Positions 15,444-24,640 of a DNA stretch of 36,864 nt are shown here, in pieces; positions within the stretch are counted from its first letter, which is position 1, and each line of letters starts with the position of its first letter. Under the pieces are notes generated by a model that was not told the origin of the DNA, did no database searches, and was given only the letters and a program-made list of their open reading frames with translations. Origin of the DNA: an uncultured Methanomassiliicoccus sp. (GTDB lineage: Archaea > Thermoplasmatota > Thermoplasmata > Methanomassiliicoccales > Methanomassiliicoccaceae); the NCBI GenBank assembly GCA_944319735.1, contig CALUEU010000009.1, positions 1 through 36,864 on the forward strand, read 5' to 3'. The position numbers and the translations under genes are program-made.

Positions 15444-15791
15444 ATGAAAAAATGGTATGATGAAGAGTATGAGTTCAAAATTGAAGTGACTGGATTCCTT
15501 CGCAGCGACCATACAGAAAGATACTGCCGAAACGGCGAGGAAATCGGAGATGAATACACCTGCACCTACGGCTGTCCTGTGAATGCTGACGGACAGGGTA
15601 TCTGCTCCAAAGTGATGATGATTATGTTTCCAATTATGGAAGCTGTCAGAAGCGGAGGGGATTTAGAGAATGTCGGCGGTGATGGCAGATACAGCAAGGA
15701 CATTGTATGCCCAGATGGCTGTGTCATGTTCAGGCTGACAGCAAAGAAGCTTGGAAATGAGAATTTTTTCAAGGGAAAGTTTTTTGACTGA
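15444..15791 (+). CDS. TIGR04076-like small Cys-containing protein
   Basis: 115 residues, soluble. Short beta-rich N-terminus (EFKIEVTGFLRSD), a CTYGCP pair near the middle, a hydrophobic MMIMFPIMEAVRSGGD helix and a C-terminal CPDGCVMFRLTAKK. This order, with two CxxxCP-like pairs around an ILP/IFP helix, is that of the TIGR04076 family found in many anaerobes; its function is unknown and metal binding is only suggested by the cysteines. It stands alone, 30 bases after paaK and convergent with the DUF1848 gene. Confidence 0.7.
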   Translation: MKKWYDEEYEFKIEVTGFLRSDHTERYCRNGEEIGDEYTCTYGCPVNADGQGICSKVMMIMFPIMEAVRSGGDLENVGGDGRYSKDIVCPDGCVMFRLTAKKLGNENFFKGKFFD

Positions 15792-15861
15792 TTTGATCTG
15801 AATGCAAAACAGAATTAATTGAAGATAAGCACTATGCAAATAATGTTTAATTGCCTATAAT

Positions 15862-16782
15862 CTAAAATAATGTTGTTTGATAGTCTCTGGAAGATGAAAG
15901 TTTTTTGCAGAATATGCTGTCTTCCTCTGATACACTGCCCACAAGCAGTTCATTTTCTGGATTATGATTTTTATAATTGTAAATAGTCTCTCTGAGACTA
16001 TTGGTTGCATAGCAATATGTGCATCCATGGATACAGGTGTTGTATACGCCAACATCAATGCTTTCACAGCATTCACACAGAGCTCTCTGATTTTTATCTC
16101 TGGGAAGTTTGAGCTTATACCCGCAGATTTTTTCCAGATATTCTTTATCGATGCATTTTGATCTTTTGATTCCATACATCTGCGGATCTTCTGGATAACA
16201 GCAAAGCCGGAGATCTAAATCGTGCGATACTGCGATTTGCTTTAATCCCCTCCAGAACCGCTCTTTGTCCTGTCTGGAAAGTTCAAAGCCGAAACTTTTG
16301 TTATGATATGACTGAACAACACTCATATTGACAATTTCAGTATATCCTGAAAGTGAACTGCACATTCTTTCAAAATTTTTGAAATGATATTCCTGTGTGA
16401 AAGTATCATTGAAAATAATAGGATCATAACGCCAGACTACACGTTCAGAACCGATCATATTGCTGAGGCTCCTGAACGTCTTAATTACATCCTCTTTAGG
16501 CCTCATATTCCTCTCAACATCGCTGCCGTAAGGAGTTACTGTGAATTGAAATGCATACTTGTATCCCAGTGAATTAATTTCATCCAGCTTATCCAGGATA
16601 TTTGCAGCATCTTTTGTCCAAAACACTATGCAGTTGACGATTTTAGGGTTTAATTCTATCCTGTACACCGCTGAGCTTATAACTGGATTTCTTATCAAAA
16701 CGTATCCTGCTTTTAACCTGTTTAAAAACCACTCTGAATAATATGCAGGGATATCTGTTCTGCGGGATGCTGAGATTATCAT
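15862..16782 (-). CDS. DUF1848 protein (radical SAM-like)
   Basis: 306 residues. The opening MIISASRRTDIPAYYSEWF, the NCIVFWTKDAANIL segment and C-terminal CIHGCTYCYA are characteristic of DUF1848. The CxxxCxxC-like cluster (C-IHG-C-TY-C) sits near residue 255, with additional cysteines before it (ALCECCES), unlike ordinary radical SAM proteins where it is N-terminal. Function unknown. It starts three bases after the alkD-like stop, as the last gene of the helicase operon. The stop is UAG; readthrough would add only five residues before UAA. Confidence 0.85.
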   Translation of the reverse strand: MIISASRRTDIPAYYSEWFLNRLKAGYVLIRNPVISSAVYRIELNPKIVNCIVFWTKDAANILDKLDEINSLGYKYAFQFTVTPYGSDVERNMRPKEDVIKTFRSLSNMIGSERVVWRYDPIIFNDTFTQEYHFKNFERMCSSLSGYTEIVNMSVVQSYHNKSFGFELSRQDKERFWRGLKQIAVSHDLDLRLCCYPEDPQMYGIKRSKCIDKEYLEKICGYKLKLPRDKNQRALCECCESIDVGVYNTCIHGCTYCYATNSLRETIYNYKNHNPENELLVGSVSEEDSIFCKKLSSSRDYQTTLF

Positions 16783-16785
16783 AAA

Positions 16786-17466
16786 TCATTTCCTTTTCAT
16801 TTTGCGAAGATTATCTTTTGTTTCATTATCCACTCTGCGCGACTCAATTATTTTCTGAATTGATTTGTTATATGTCCAGTCATCAAGGTTGTTGCATTTG
16901 AGATATTTCATAGTTTTATCGGAAAATTTTACAAAACAGACAGAAACGGCCCATGCTACAGCCATTTTTACATAGTAACCGTCATGCTTTACTGAATCCA
17001 ATGCTTCCAAAACTTGATTTATGTAATCTTCACAGATGTAATGATCAAGCATCATGACAACAGCAAACCTCACTTCAAATTCATCAGATGAATGAAGATA
17101 AGGCTGAATGAATTTCCACATAGCATTCATATTCTTTCTGGTGATTTTTAGTCCACTGCAAAAGCAGTCACATACCGCCCAGTTATCCATGCATGGGATG
17201 AATTTTTTCACATATGGAAGAATTGTCTGGATGTCACCGTTTAACTGACCGATTAGCATTCCTTTTATCATCAGTTCCTCTAAAGACTTACAATCATGGA
17301 AGTCAATGTATGACTGTCTGTCTTCCTTCGGCATATCTTTGGCAATTTTTCGAAGCTGAGGGATTTTAACTCCTAAGATGTTACTGTTTGTTGGAATTAA
17401 CTTTAAAGAGAAATTTTTAAATTTCTCATCTGACAGATCTTCAAGAATCTCTCTTACATCATACAT
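16786..17466 (-). CDS. AlkD-like DNA alkylation repair protein
   Basis: 226-residue all-helical protein of the AlkD-like HEAT fold, which recognises alkylated bases without flipping them and excises N3- or N7-alkylpurines. Visible landmarks are GVKIPQLRKIAKD near 33, the MDNWAVCDCFCSG segment (Trp and Asp of the active cleft, near 112-124), and EVRFAVVMMLDHYI (conserved Arg) near 151. It lies between the giant helicase gene (8-base gap) and the DUF1848 gene (3-base gap) on the same strand, so it is probably co-transcribed and functionally tied to nucleic-acid processing or defence. Confidence 0.88.
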   Translation of the reverse strand: MYDVREILEDLSDEKFKNFSLKLIPTNSNILGVKIPQLRKIAKDMPKEDRQSYIDFHDCKSLEELMIKGMLIGQLNGDIQTILPYVKKFIPCMDNWAVCDCFCSGLKITRKNMNAMWKFIQPYLHSSDEFEVRFAVVMMLDHYICEDYINQVLEALDSVKHDGYYVKMAVAWAVSVCFVKFSDKTMKYLKCNNLDDWTYNKSIQKIIESRRVDNETKDNLRKMKRK

Positions 17467-17474
17467 TTAATTCC

Positions 17475-20400
17475 TCAGATTACTGAAATCCTGTCACCAT
17501 CGGATTTTATGTATCCTGCTTTCACAGACAGATCGATGCACTCGCCGATAATTGCCTTGAGATTGTTTCCCAGTCTTGAATATCCAAACACTTTGCCTAC
17601 TTCTCGTACCAGGTCTGATGAAGACAGAGCAAACTGATTGTTTACCACGTCCTTAATGGCATTGATTATCTCTTCAGGAGGGATATCTGTGATGTCCCTT
17701 CTTTCTTTATCAGTGGGAGTCCTGTAGCCTTCATACGTATCTGGATTTTGATCTTCGTTCCATATGAAGATCTTTCCGTTGAAATTTGTCTGTTTTGGAT
17801 TTAAATCATTCACAAGCTTCTCGAAATATTTATTTATTTTAACAATGGGCCTGTAAATTCCCCATGAATTGAGCGTTCTTTTCTGAAGCTGCCTGTAGGA
17901 AATCGGTCCTTCTAAACGGATGATTTCTTTCATCTGCTCAAGTATCTTCTCAATATTCTCTTCTGCCATGAAGTCTTCTGGATTTCCCATGTTCTGAGTG
18001 TCTACGGGATTGTATTCAGGCTTCACTTTATCATCTGCAGTTGTTTCAGGCTCCACAGTCTCCGGCACTTCAACGTTCAGCACGATCTGGGCATTGGCTC
18101 TTAAGTTGCTTTCATCTATCGCTTTCTCTTCCTCTGCTACACGGTTCTTTTTTATTGCAAGCTCTATAGCGTCCTTGATCTTCGACAGTTCTTTTTCTGA
18201 GTCATACCACCAGTCCATTATCCACAGATGATGCAGATTCCAGCCCAAAGATTCCAAAACTGAATTCTGAACGATGTTTCTGTCTCTTGCCGTGCTTGGG
18301 GACTGCTTGTTTTTACCATCGATCATTATTCCCAGAACATATTCATCTTCATTGTCTGGATTTATTATGCCGATATCCATCCTGTATCCAGAGCTTCCTA
18401 TGTCCACATTGGTTTTGTATCCCATCTCTTCGATCTTATGAGCGATTATGTCTTCTATGCCTTCTCCTGCACACTCTTTCTTATCGCGTGGAAGACAGTT
18501 TTTACCGTTCTTTGCAAATTCCAAGAAAGACTTGAGATTGATTATGCCTTCAGAGTTTGTCCTGGTGATGTCTATCTGATCAGGCTGGAGTGTCGAGAAG
18601 ACCATCATTTCCATTCTGGCTCTTGAAACCGCTACGTTCAACCTTCTCCAGCCGCCTTCACGGTTTAAAGGTCCAAAGTTCAAACGGACAATGCCGTTTT
18701 TATCTGGGCCGTATCCGATTGAGAACAATATGACGTCTCTTTCATCTCCTTGGACATTTTCAAGATTCTTGATGAAAATGGGTTCATCCGCCGAGATGTT
18801 TATTGCATCCAGTTCAGGATTTTTATCCAAAGCATCTGACAACATGTCGTCGATTAGATTCTGCTGAGCTATGCTGAAAGCCACAACTCCTATGCTCTGA
18901 TTACATAAAACTGGATCTGCCAGCCTTCTCATTATCTCCGCAACAACAGCCTTTGCCTCAGCCTTGTTCTGTTTTGTCTTACCGCGGTCATAGTAGCCGT
19001 CAACATGTACCAAACTGACTTTTGAAACTATGTCGTTCGGGGACGGGAATGTAAATAGTTTATTGTCATAAAACTGCATATTGCTGAAAGCAATCAGGCT
19101 TTCATGTCTGGACCTGTAATGCCACAGCAGATGTTCCTGAGGCATTGAGAGAGCAAGGCAGTCGTCCAGTATGCTTTCCAGATCCTCTTTTTCAATATTA
19201 TCCTCATCAATGGTGTTTATCGTAAAGAATGAAGTCGGCGGAAGCTGTTTGGGATCTCCGACAACAATGAACTCTTTACCTCTTGCTATAGCCCCTACTG
19301 CATAACAAGTTTGCATCTGAGATGCTTCGTCAAAGATGACAAGATCAAACTTTGGAAACTTTGGATCTATGTACTGAGCGACTGAAATCGGGCTCATCAG
19401 CATACACGGGCAGAGTGTTTTGAGCAGATTGGGTATCTGATCAAAAAGTCTGCGTATGGACAGCCCCCTTCCACCGGTCCTTATTGCTTTTCTCAAAATG
19501 CTTAATTCAGAAGATGAAGCCGCCGAACCGGTTATATCTGGAAGCTTGGATGACAGCTTTGCAACCAGTTCCTCTCTCGTCAGTCTCTCAAATTCTTCCG
19601 TAGCCTCGTGATATTTTTTTATTTCATCCTCGAATATATCCCCGTTGAATGAGGAAAGAGACTGTTCGGTATCAATGACATATTCAGCGTAAGCACGTGA
19701 AAGTGATTTGATAACAGCAGACATTAATTCATCAGACTGAATATTGCCTGACATGTATTCATCAACTACATTTGAAAGCCCCAGCGATCTGGCTTCTTTT
19801 ATGCGGGTGGCAAACAGAGACCAGGCTCTGAGAGATTCTACATTATTTAACCAGACAGATGCTTTCTTAGCCGAGTTTTCAAAGCATGAATCTCCAGCTA
19901 GTACTTCGACATCAAGTGCCAATTTTACTGAAAGATCAAATGTAAGCTTGGAAATTTTTTCAAAGGAGTTGAGATATGCCTGAGCATTTTCTTCATCAAC
20001 GTCTATGATATATTGCCATGTATCTGCACCTAACGACGCAGCCAGAGCTTTTATCTCGATTGATCCTGAATACAAGCTGTTTAAAAGTCTCCAGTCTGTA
20101 TTGTTTATGTTCCATATAGGCCCAAATAATTTATCAAATCCTGCTCCCACTTCCCACATCTTTTCTCCTGCTAAGCGGTAGTCGCAGAGCAGCTGCAAAT
20201 ATGCTGGAACTTTCTCCTTTTCTATAGAACTCCTGGCATGCCCCTTCAGTTCTTTTACAATGTCCCTCTGGCCGATTCTGATTACTTTCCTTTCCAACTC
20301 TTTCCATTTCTCAAAGAGCCTGCAGGCATCTAGTGCAAAAACACTTTCTGAGAATACTCTCAATATTTTCTCATGGATTTCAAATCTTTTACGGCACAGA

Positions 20401-23120
20401 GTATAAATTATATCCAGATTGGATTTAATAGACGGATCGTCACATGAGGCAAGAAGTTCCCTGGAGATCTGTTTTGAATTTATCCTGTTAAGAACGTTGT
20501 AGAGTATCTGATAGTCTGCATACGTTTTTAATTGTATATTTTCACAGGGAGATTTTAGATCTTTTATTGCCTCCAGATATTCATTTAACAATCCTGTGAC
20601 TTCATCTCTAAATGCATAGCTGTATTCGCAGGCGCCCAGATCTTTTAGGGGATGATCTGCAACATTTCCGCAGGCTGCACCTGCAGTTGATATATCCCTG
20701 ACTACACTGATCCAGGAGTCGTATGTAGACGCATCTATGGATTCTATCTGCTGGCGAGTGAAATGGATGTTTTTATCAGAACTGGTTGACTCATACATTG
20801 TGATGATGTCATACAGAGACAGTCCGATGGGTCTTTTTGAATGAATCGCACTTATTACTGAATTCAGTTCTTTTCTGAGTTCAAAAAGCTTCTGAGCACG
20901 TGCAGCATAATCATCTGGATGCATTGCTTTAGGGATGCTTAATACTTCATCCAGTTGACTTAACGCATCTCGCTTTTTAGTTTTATTTGAATGAAGCTCC
21001 AGGCTGAATGGTCCGAGGCCGATGGATTCCAAACGGCGCTGCACTACCGACAATGCCGCCATCTTTTCTGCGATGAACAAAACAGTTTTGCCCTGAAACA
21101 GAGCATTGGCGATAATGTTGGTAATTGTCTGCGACTTTCCTGTTCCTGGAGGTCCGTGAAGGACGAAACTTAATCCGTTTCCAGAAGCATATATTGCTGA
21201 AAGCTGAGAAGAGTCGGCGCTTATCGGAACGGCCATGTCGCTTGGAAGAACTGTGTTGTCTAATGTGTCTGGAGACTGAAATTCGCCCTGCTGTTCCCAC
21301 TCCATTTTGCCGGATATCAGGCTTGCAACAACCTTGTGGTTCATCAGTTCCTCAGAACGATTTCGCATGTCGTTCCACATGATGAACTGATTGAAGGAAA
21401 ACTGACCTAAGACTGAGATGTTCTCCACTTCCCAGCGCGGCTTATCAATAACTGCCTTTCTGAAGGTAGCAAACACCTGTTTTATGTCTATGCCGGATTC
21501 TGCAGTCGGCAGAGGATCGACATCTGTTACATTTATGTTGAAATTCTGCCTGAGCATCTCAACTAATGTGACGTTTACAAGAGAATCCTCATCACGGATT
21601 CTCAGAACATATCCTTTACCAGCGGATTTTCTTACCAATTCTACCGGAACCAGCACTATGGGAGCTCTGCGTTCTTTTTCTGATACGTCAGATTCATACC
21701 ATTTGAGGAACCCAAGCGCAAGGTACAGAGTGTTTGCCCCGTTTTCTTCCATATTTGTTTTTGTAGTTCTGTAAATGTAAACTATCTGCTTTTTCAATTC
21801 GTCCTCTTTCAGATATGTGCGAAGCCTGTGATTGGCATACTCCATGTCAGTCAGATTTCGAACAGACTCCAGATCAACGGGGAAGTTAATGTTGTCTTGC
21901 TGCTTTGTGAGTATGTCAGACGGTTTTGAGAGTATCTGAAACTCTTCTCCGCTGGCAAGAGCTGTCTCTAAGGAATTTAAGTCTGCTGCCATGATCTGTA
22001 TGGAGTTCCTTCTCAGCCTGTAACTGATAAGACTGTTTCTCAGGCTTAGATCAAGAAGTTTATTTTCCCACATGCGCTGCTTTGAGTATGAGGCAGGAGG
22101 GGGATCCAGCTGCTGAGATGGCGAGGTTTTTCTCGGAGTGTATTTCTGCTCATCGCCGAGTCTTTCCGGAACCGGAAATATTCCACTTCCCCTGCATCTT
22201 ATGATATCTACAAAGATATCGAATGAAGATTCAGCCAGATAATATTCTGCTGATTCCTGTGCCTGCTCAAATGATCCTTTATCTGCTAAAATCGAAGCAT
22301 CAACGGCAATTATCTCTTCGACTCCCTCTGCCATCCGCTTCGTTATTAGAGAGATGTCATCTTCAACACATTCAGCAAATGTTCTGTCCTCCAGCCAGCA
22401 GGCGGTGATTACACGGTTGTCCAAGAGGATGATTACTGGATTAAGACCTGCCCTTTCCAGACATGAAGCATAAAAAAGCGAGAATTCTAAGGCCGTTCCC
22501 TGTTTGCGGCTCAACACTTCCATGGCATTGATGGATCCGGCCATTGGGTTCATCTGTGTTACAGTAAACGGTCCTTTTTTCCTGATATTTTCGTAAATCT
22601 CTCTTGCATACTCCTTAGCTTTCTCAGGAAGTCCTGATTGATATGCCGAAGCCTCTTCGGTTATCAGTCTGACTGCATTTCTTCCAGGAGTCACGAAAGA
22701 CGCCAGCAGCTCCGGCATTACATCAGACCCTATCCAGGTATCTCGGGGAAGAATCTTAAGAGGCAGCGATTCCTCTTCTAAGACTTCACCAGTGCTGTTT
22801 GATGTGACAGTGATTGTAAACGACGCATCAGCATTTTTTTCAGTGAGGAAAAATAGTTCTTTTGAGATTTTGAGAGGTATCCGGTCAAAGCTTACATACT
22901 GCCCTGCAGGAATTGATCCAATGCTGGATTCCCATTCTGACTCGTAATTTTCAGTCTGCTCAGCATTTTGTTTGAATGAAACATGTAACTTTATGTTTCC
23001 CAGACTTTCTGAGGAGATGTTTCGTACTTCAATACGCTTAATTAACGGCACCCTGTTGTAAATCATCGAAAAATTTGCAATGGTGCTGTATGATACCCTG
23101 ACTTCTATGATCCCATCCAT
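17475..23120 (-). CDS. Giant DUF4011-type superfamily 1 helicase with C-terminal nuclease and DUF3320-like domain (Hhe-like)
   Basis: 1881 residues. An N-terminal region (1-340) precedes the DUF4011 motif MWENKLLDLSLRNSLISY near 348. Helicase motifs follow: Walker A GPPGTGKSQT near 653, Walker B VIFDEASQ near 1263, VVGDPKQLPPTSF near 1287 and NVAVSRAR near 1500. A predicted nuclease (YRMDIGII...LGIMIDGK...ARDRNIVQ, about 1575-1620) resembles the Vsr/MTES_1575-type domain, and the last 150 residues resemble DUF3320. This architecture matches the single-gene antiphage Hhe helicase-nuclease; the assignment is from memory of that architecture. No truncation or frameshift is seen. It leads an operon with AlkD-like and DUF1848 genes. 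Confidence 0.88.
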   Translation of the reverse strand: MDGIIEVRVSYSTIANFSMIYNRVPLIKRIEVRNISSESLGNIKLHVSFKQNAEQTENYESEWESSIGSIPAGQYVSFDRIPLKISKELFFLTEKNADASFTITVTSNSTGEVLEEESLPLKILPRDTWIGSDVMPELLASFVTPGRNAVRLITEEASAYQSGLPEKAKEYAREIYENIRKKGPFTVTQMNPMAGSINAMEVLSRKQGTALEFSLFYASCLERAGLNPVIILLDNRVITACWLEDRTFAECVEDDISLITKRMAEGVEEIIAVDASILADKGSFEQAQESAEYYLAESSFDIFVDIIRCRGSGIFPVPERLGDEQKYTPRKTSPSQQLDPPPASYSKQRMWENKLLDLSLRNSLISYRLRRNSIQIMAADLNSLETALASGEEFQILSKPSDILTKQQDNINFPVDLESVRNLTDMEYANHRLRTYLKEDELKKQIVYIYRTTKTNMEENGANTLYLALGFLKWYESDVSEKERRAPIVLVPVELVRKSAGKGYVLRIRDEDSLVNVTLVEMLRQNFNINVTDVDPLPTAESGIDIKQVFATFRKAVIDKPRWEVENISVLGQFSFNQFIMWNDMRNRSEELMNHKVVASLISGKMEWEQQGEFQSPDTLDNTVLPSDMAVPISADSSQLSAIYASGNGLSFVLHGPPGTGKSQTITNIIANALFQGKTVLFIAEKMAALSVVQRRLESIGLGPFSLELHSNKTKKRDALSQLDEVLSIPKAMHPDDYAARAQKLFELRKELNSVISAIHSKRPIGLSLYDIITMYESTSSDKNIHFTRQQIESIDASTYDSWISVVRDISTAGAACGNVADHPLKDLGACEYSYAFRDEVTGLLNEYLEAIKDLKSPCENIQLKTYADYQILYNVLNRINSKQISRELLASCDDPSIKSNLDIIYTLCRKRFEIHEKILRVFSESVFALDACRLFEKWKELERKVIRIGQRDIVKELKGHARSSIEKEKVPAYLQLLCDYRLAGEKMWEVGAGFDKLFGPIWNINNTDWRLLNSLYSGSIEIKALAASLGADTWQYIIDVDEENAQAYLNSFEKISKLTFDLSVKLALDVEVLAGDSCFENSAKKASVWLNNVESLRAWSLFATRIKEARSLGLSNVVDEYMSGNIQSDELMSAVIKSLSRAYAEYVIDTEQSLSSFNGDIFEDEIKKYHEATEEFERLTREELVAKLSSKLPDITGSAASSSELSILRKAIRTGGRGLSIRRLFDQIPNLLKTLCPCMLMSPISVAQYIDPKFPKFDLVIFDEASQMQTCYAVGAIARGKEFIVVGDPKQLPPTSFFTINTIDEDNIEKEDLESILDDCLALSMPQEHLLWHYRSRHESLIAFSNMQFYDNKLFTFPSPNDIVSKVSLVHVDGYYDRGKTKQNKAEAKAVVAEIMRRLADPVLCNQSIGVVAFSIAQQNLIDDMLSDALDKNPELDAINISADEPIFIKNLENVQGDERDVILFSIGYGPDKNGIVRLNFGPLNREGGWRRLNVAVSRARMEMMVFSTLQPDQIDITRTNSEGIINLKSFLEFAKNGKNCLPRDKKECAGEGIEDIIAHKIEEMGYKTNVDIGSSGYRMDIGIINPDNEDEYVLGIMIDGKNKQSPSTARDRNIVQNSVLESLGWNLHHLWIMDWWYDSEKELSKIKDAIELAIKKNRVAEEEKAIDESNLRANAQIVLNVEVPETVEPETTADDKVKPEYNPVDTQNMGNPEDFMAEENIEKILEQMKEIIRLEGPISYRQLQKRTLNSWGIYRPIVKINKYFEKLVNDLNPKQTNFNGKIFIWNEDQNPDTYEGYRTPTDKERRDITDIPPEEIINAIKDVVNNQFALSSSDLVREVGKVFGYSRLGNNLKAIIGECIDLSVKAGYIKSDGDRISVI

Positions 23121-23274
23121 TTACATTCCTCAAAAGCTTTAGCTGCTCACGTCAGACAGTGTAAGGTATACAAGGAAATAACAATTACTATGGATAACAG
23201 CCATCTGAAAGCAGATTTTGATGTATTTATAGAATCAATGATACTTTTATGAGAATGTTGTGTACCTAAAAATA

Positions 23275-23322
23275 TAATTGTCCAGATTTTACAAAATCAA
23301 CAGCTACCATTCAGGACAATTA
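23275..23322. repeat. Inverted repeat TAATTGTCC...GGACAATTA
   Basis: Two perfect 9-base complementary arms (23275-23283 and 23314-23322) enclose 30 bases that contain a small ATTTT-AC-AAAAT hairpin. It lies in the AT-rich spacer between the helicase promoter and the debris region. It may be a regulator site or the trace of a mobile element end; nothing decides between them. Confidence 0.4.
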
Positions 23323-23353
23323 ATTAATAATCGACTGATTATTAAAATATATT

Positions 23354-23470
23354 ATGAACAACAATTCTAAGACATGTTTATTTTGCAGTGCTCCTTCTAA
23401 TTATAGCAGAGGGTATATGGATGGCGGTTGTTGGGCCATAGAAGAAGAGTACCGTTGCCCAAAACATTGA
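23354..23470 (+). CDS. Possible 38-aa zinc-ribbon-like ORF or gene fragment
   Basis: A short frame starting MNNNSKTCLFC with a CxxC pair near 8-11 and two later cysteines (GGCWA, YRCPKH). It has a TATA-like TTAAAATATA in front and no clear ribosome-binding site. Two further stretches in the other two frames continue directly after it, so it may be the 5' part of a decayed gene. No family recognised. Confidence 0.3.
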   Translation: MNNNSKTCLFCSAPSNYSRGYMDGGCWAIEEEYRCPKH

Positions 23471-23646
23471 TGTTATATTCTTAGTTTTAAGTGGGTCCAG
23501 AGGAAGAGGATTCGGTCAAAAAATGATTGAAAAATATAAAGTCCCTCTGAGAGGCTATCTATAATCCAATCAATACTGAATTGACTCTGGATACTATTCT
23601 AAAGATGGTTAACGACCCCATCGTTCCAAAAAAGACTGATGAGTAA
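23442..23646 (+). pseudogene. Possible decayed gene fragment
   Basis: Two open stretches in different frames abut: 23442-23564, with protein-like text such as DVIFLVLSGSRGRGFG, and 23551-23646 (EAIYNPINTELTLDTILKMV), both lacking a plausible start. Reading from the 38-aa ORF through these would need two frameshifts. I cannot name the parent protein. Confidence 0.25.
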
Positions 23647-23654
23647 GTACGGTA

Positions 23655-23678
23655 AGACAGGCGGTGGTTAGCCCGTCT
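23655..23678 (+). other. Hairpin AGACAGGC/GCCCGTCT
   Basis: Seven base pairs with one A-C mismatch around an 8-base loop, at the left edge of the GC-rich structured region. It directly follows the debris region and may mark the 5' side of the element described at 23764-23975. Confidence 0.35.
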
Positions 23679-23763
23679 CTACAATCTGTATTTTCTCAGG
23701 TTATCATGATTGATTAAATATCAAAAACACAATCAGAAAAATGCCCGGCAAAATGGGGCGAAG

Positions 23764-23975
23764 CCAGACCCGATGGAGGTGGTTTGGTTGCGATCTCCGT
23801 CGGGCTGGGTCCTCGTCGGGTAGGAGGTGAAAGCATGAAATATGTTCGAGTCTCCGTTTCCCGTCGCAGACTCCAGATAGTGATTGGAAAGCTTACGATC
23901 ACTATCGACTGGTCATAAGGCCAGCAAAGTGTGGTTCACTTTACGAACCCCGTCCCTTCGGGGACGGTCACCTCC
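23764..23975 (+). ncRNA. GC-rich structured RNA element with embedded micro-ORF
   Basis: A chain of hairpins in sequence much richer in GC than its surroundings: CCAG-A-CCCGATGGAG with CTCCGTCGGG-CTGG (23764-23778/23795-23808, 14 bp including one G-U); GAGTCT/AGACTC (23848-23853/23868-23873); GATAGTGAT/ATCACTATC (23876-23884/23898-23906); AAAGTG/CACTTT (23926-23942); and CCGTCCC-TTCG-GGGACGG (23950-23967). TCACCTCC (23968-23975), which copies the 16S anti-Shine-Dalgarno, can pair with GGAGGTGA at 23823-23830 or compete through TGGAGGTG at 23774-23781. I do not recognise an RNA family. Confidence 0.45.
23835..23918 (+). CDS. 27-aa micro-ORF with strong Shine-Dalgarno
   Basis: ATG 23835 lies four bases after TAGGAGGTGA, one of the strongest ribosome-binding sites in the window. 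The 27-residue product is basic then beta-strand-like (MKYVRVSVSRRRLQ... ending TITIDWS) and stops at TAA. Codons overlap two hairpins, so either the peptide or the RNA may be the product. The downstream anti-SD copy could shut off its translation. No family recognised. Confidence 0.4.
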   Translation: MKYVRVSVSRRRLQIVIGKLTITIDWS

Positions 23976-24022
23976 ACCTTAGTTCTCATATTGTTTTTTG
24001 TGCTTATATTATTTGCTTATAC

Positions 24023-24580
24023 TCAGATAAACAAAGGTCTCGTTTCATAACTGACATTGTTTGTGACTGTGATCTTAGTACTGTCGCTCTGCGATCCTAA
24101 GCCACCGCCTTGAGATGTTGCCTTTATTGTAATTTCTTTTGTTTCTCCGTCCAACAGCGACCAGCTAGGATTTAGAGTCCATATCCATGTTTTGCCAGGT
24201 TCTACAGTTCCGCTTGCTTTCTGCTGCCCGTCGATGTATATGTAATAATCAACCGTCTCTGTTATGTGAGTCGAAGTGACTGTTACTTTTACTTCACAGC
24301 TGTAGTAATTATCAATTGCCAGATAGGTAACAGGTATTATCAGTATCAGAGCCAGTAAAACAAATGCTAATTTGACAGTGTTTTTGTTTGTCCGTTTTTT
24401 ACAGTATACTTCAGGCATTGGTCTTAGCCTGTTGCTACAGTTATTGCAGAATGTAGCATCTTTGCTGTTTCTGTGTCCGCATCTTGTGCAGATCACATAT
24501 TGCGAGAATGTAGCACCGCACTGCTGGCAGAAATTATTTTCTTCGGATGATTCAGCGCCGCAGTTGTTGCATCTTATCAT
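24023..24580 (-). CDS. Double zinc-ribbon membrane protein
   Basis: 185 residues. Two N-terminal zinc ribbons (cysteines near 4, 7, 18, 21 and 31, 34, 45, 48) are followed by a basic linker (KKRTNKNT), one transmembrane helix (about 66-88, LAFVLLALILIIPVTYLAI) and a beta-rich C-terminal domain of about 95 residues rich in Thr and Ser. The predicted topology puts the ribbons in the cytoplasm and the tail outside. Such proteins are common in methanogens and in host-associated Methanomassiliicoccales; the role is unknown. It is transcribed divergently from the recombinase operon. Confidence 0.75.
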   Translation of the reverse strand: MIRCNNCGAESSEENNFCQQCGATFSQYVICTRCGHRNSKDATFCNNCSNRLRPMPEVYCKKRTNKNTVKLAFVLLALILIIPVTYLAIDNYYSCEVKVTVTSTHITETVDYYIYIDGQQKASGTVEPGKTWIWTLNPSWSLLDGETKEITIKATSQGGGLGSQSDSTKITVTNNVSYETRPLFI

Positions 24581-24640
24581 GCACGATGTATATCACTCGT
24601 ACGTAATAATAATTCTTAAACAAGCAGTTTCATTATGATT

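Noticed and set aside
17475-23120. Loss of the catalytic acidic residue in the helicase nuclease domain (LGIMIDGK where many relatives have an IECDG-like sequence)
   Set aside because: Some relatives of this family appear to use the same variant, and the Asp and the ARDR segment remain, so inactivation cannot be claimed from sequence alone.
23714-23902. 62-codon minus-strand ORF in the structured region
   Set aside because: It has no ribosome-binding site and its codons fall on hairpin arms; judged a shadow of the GC-rich element.
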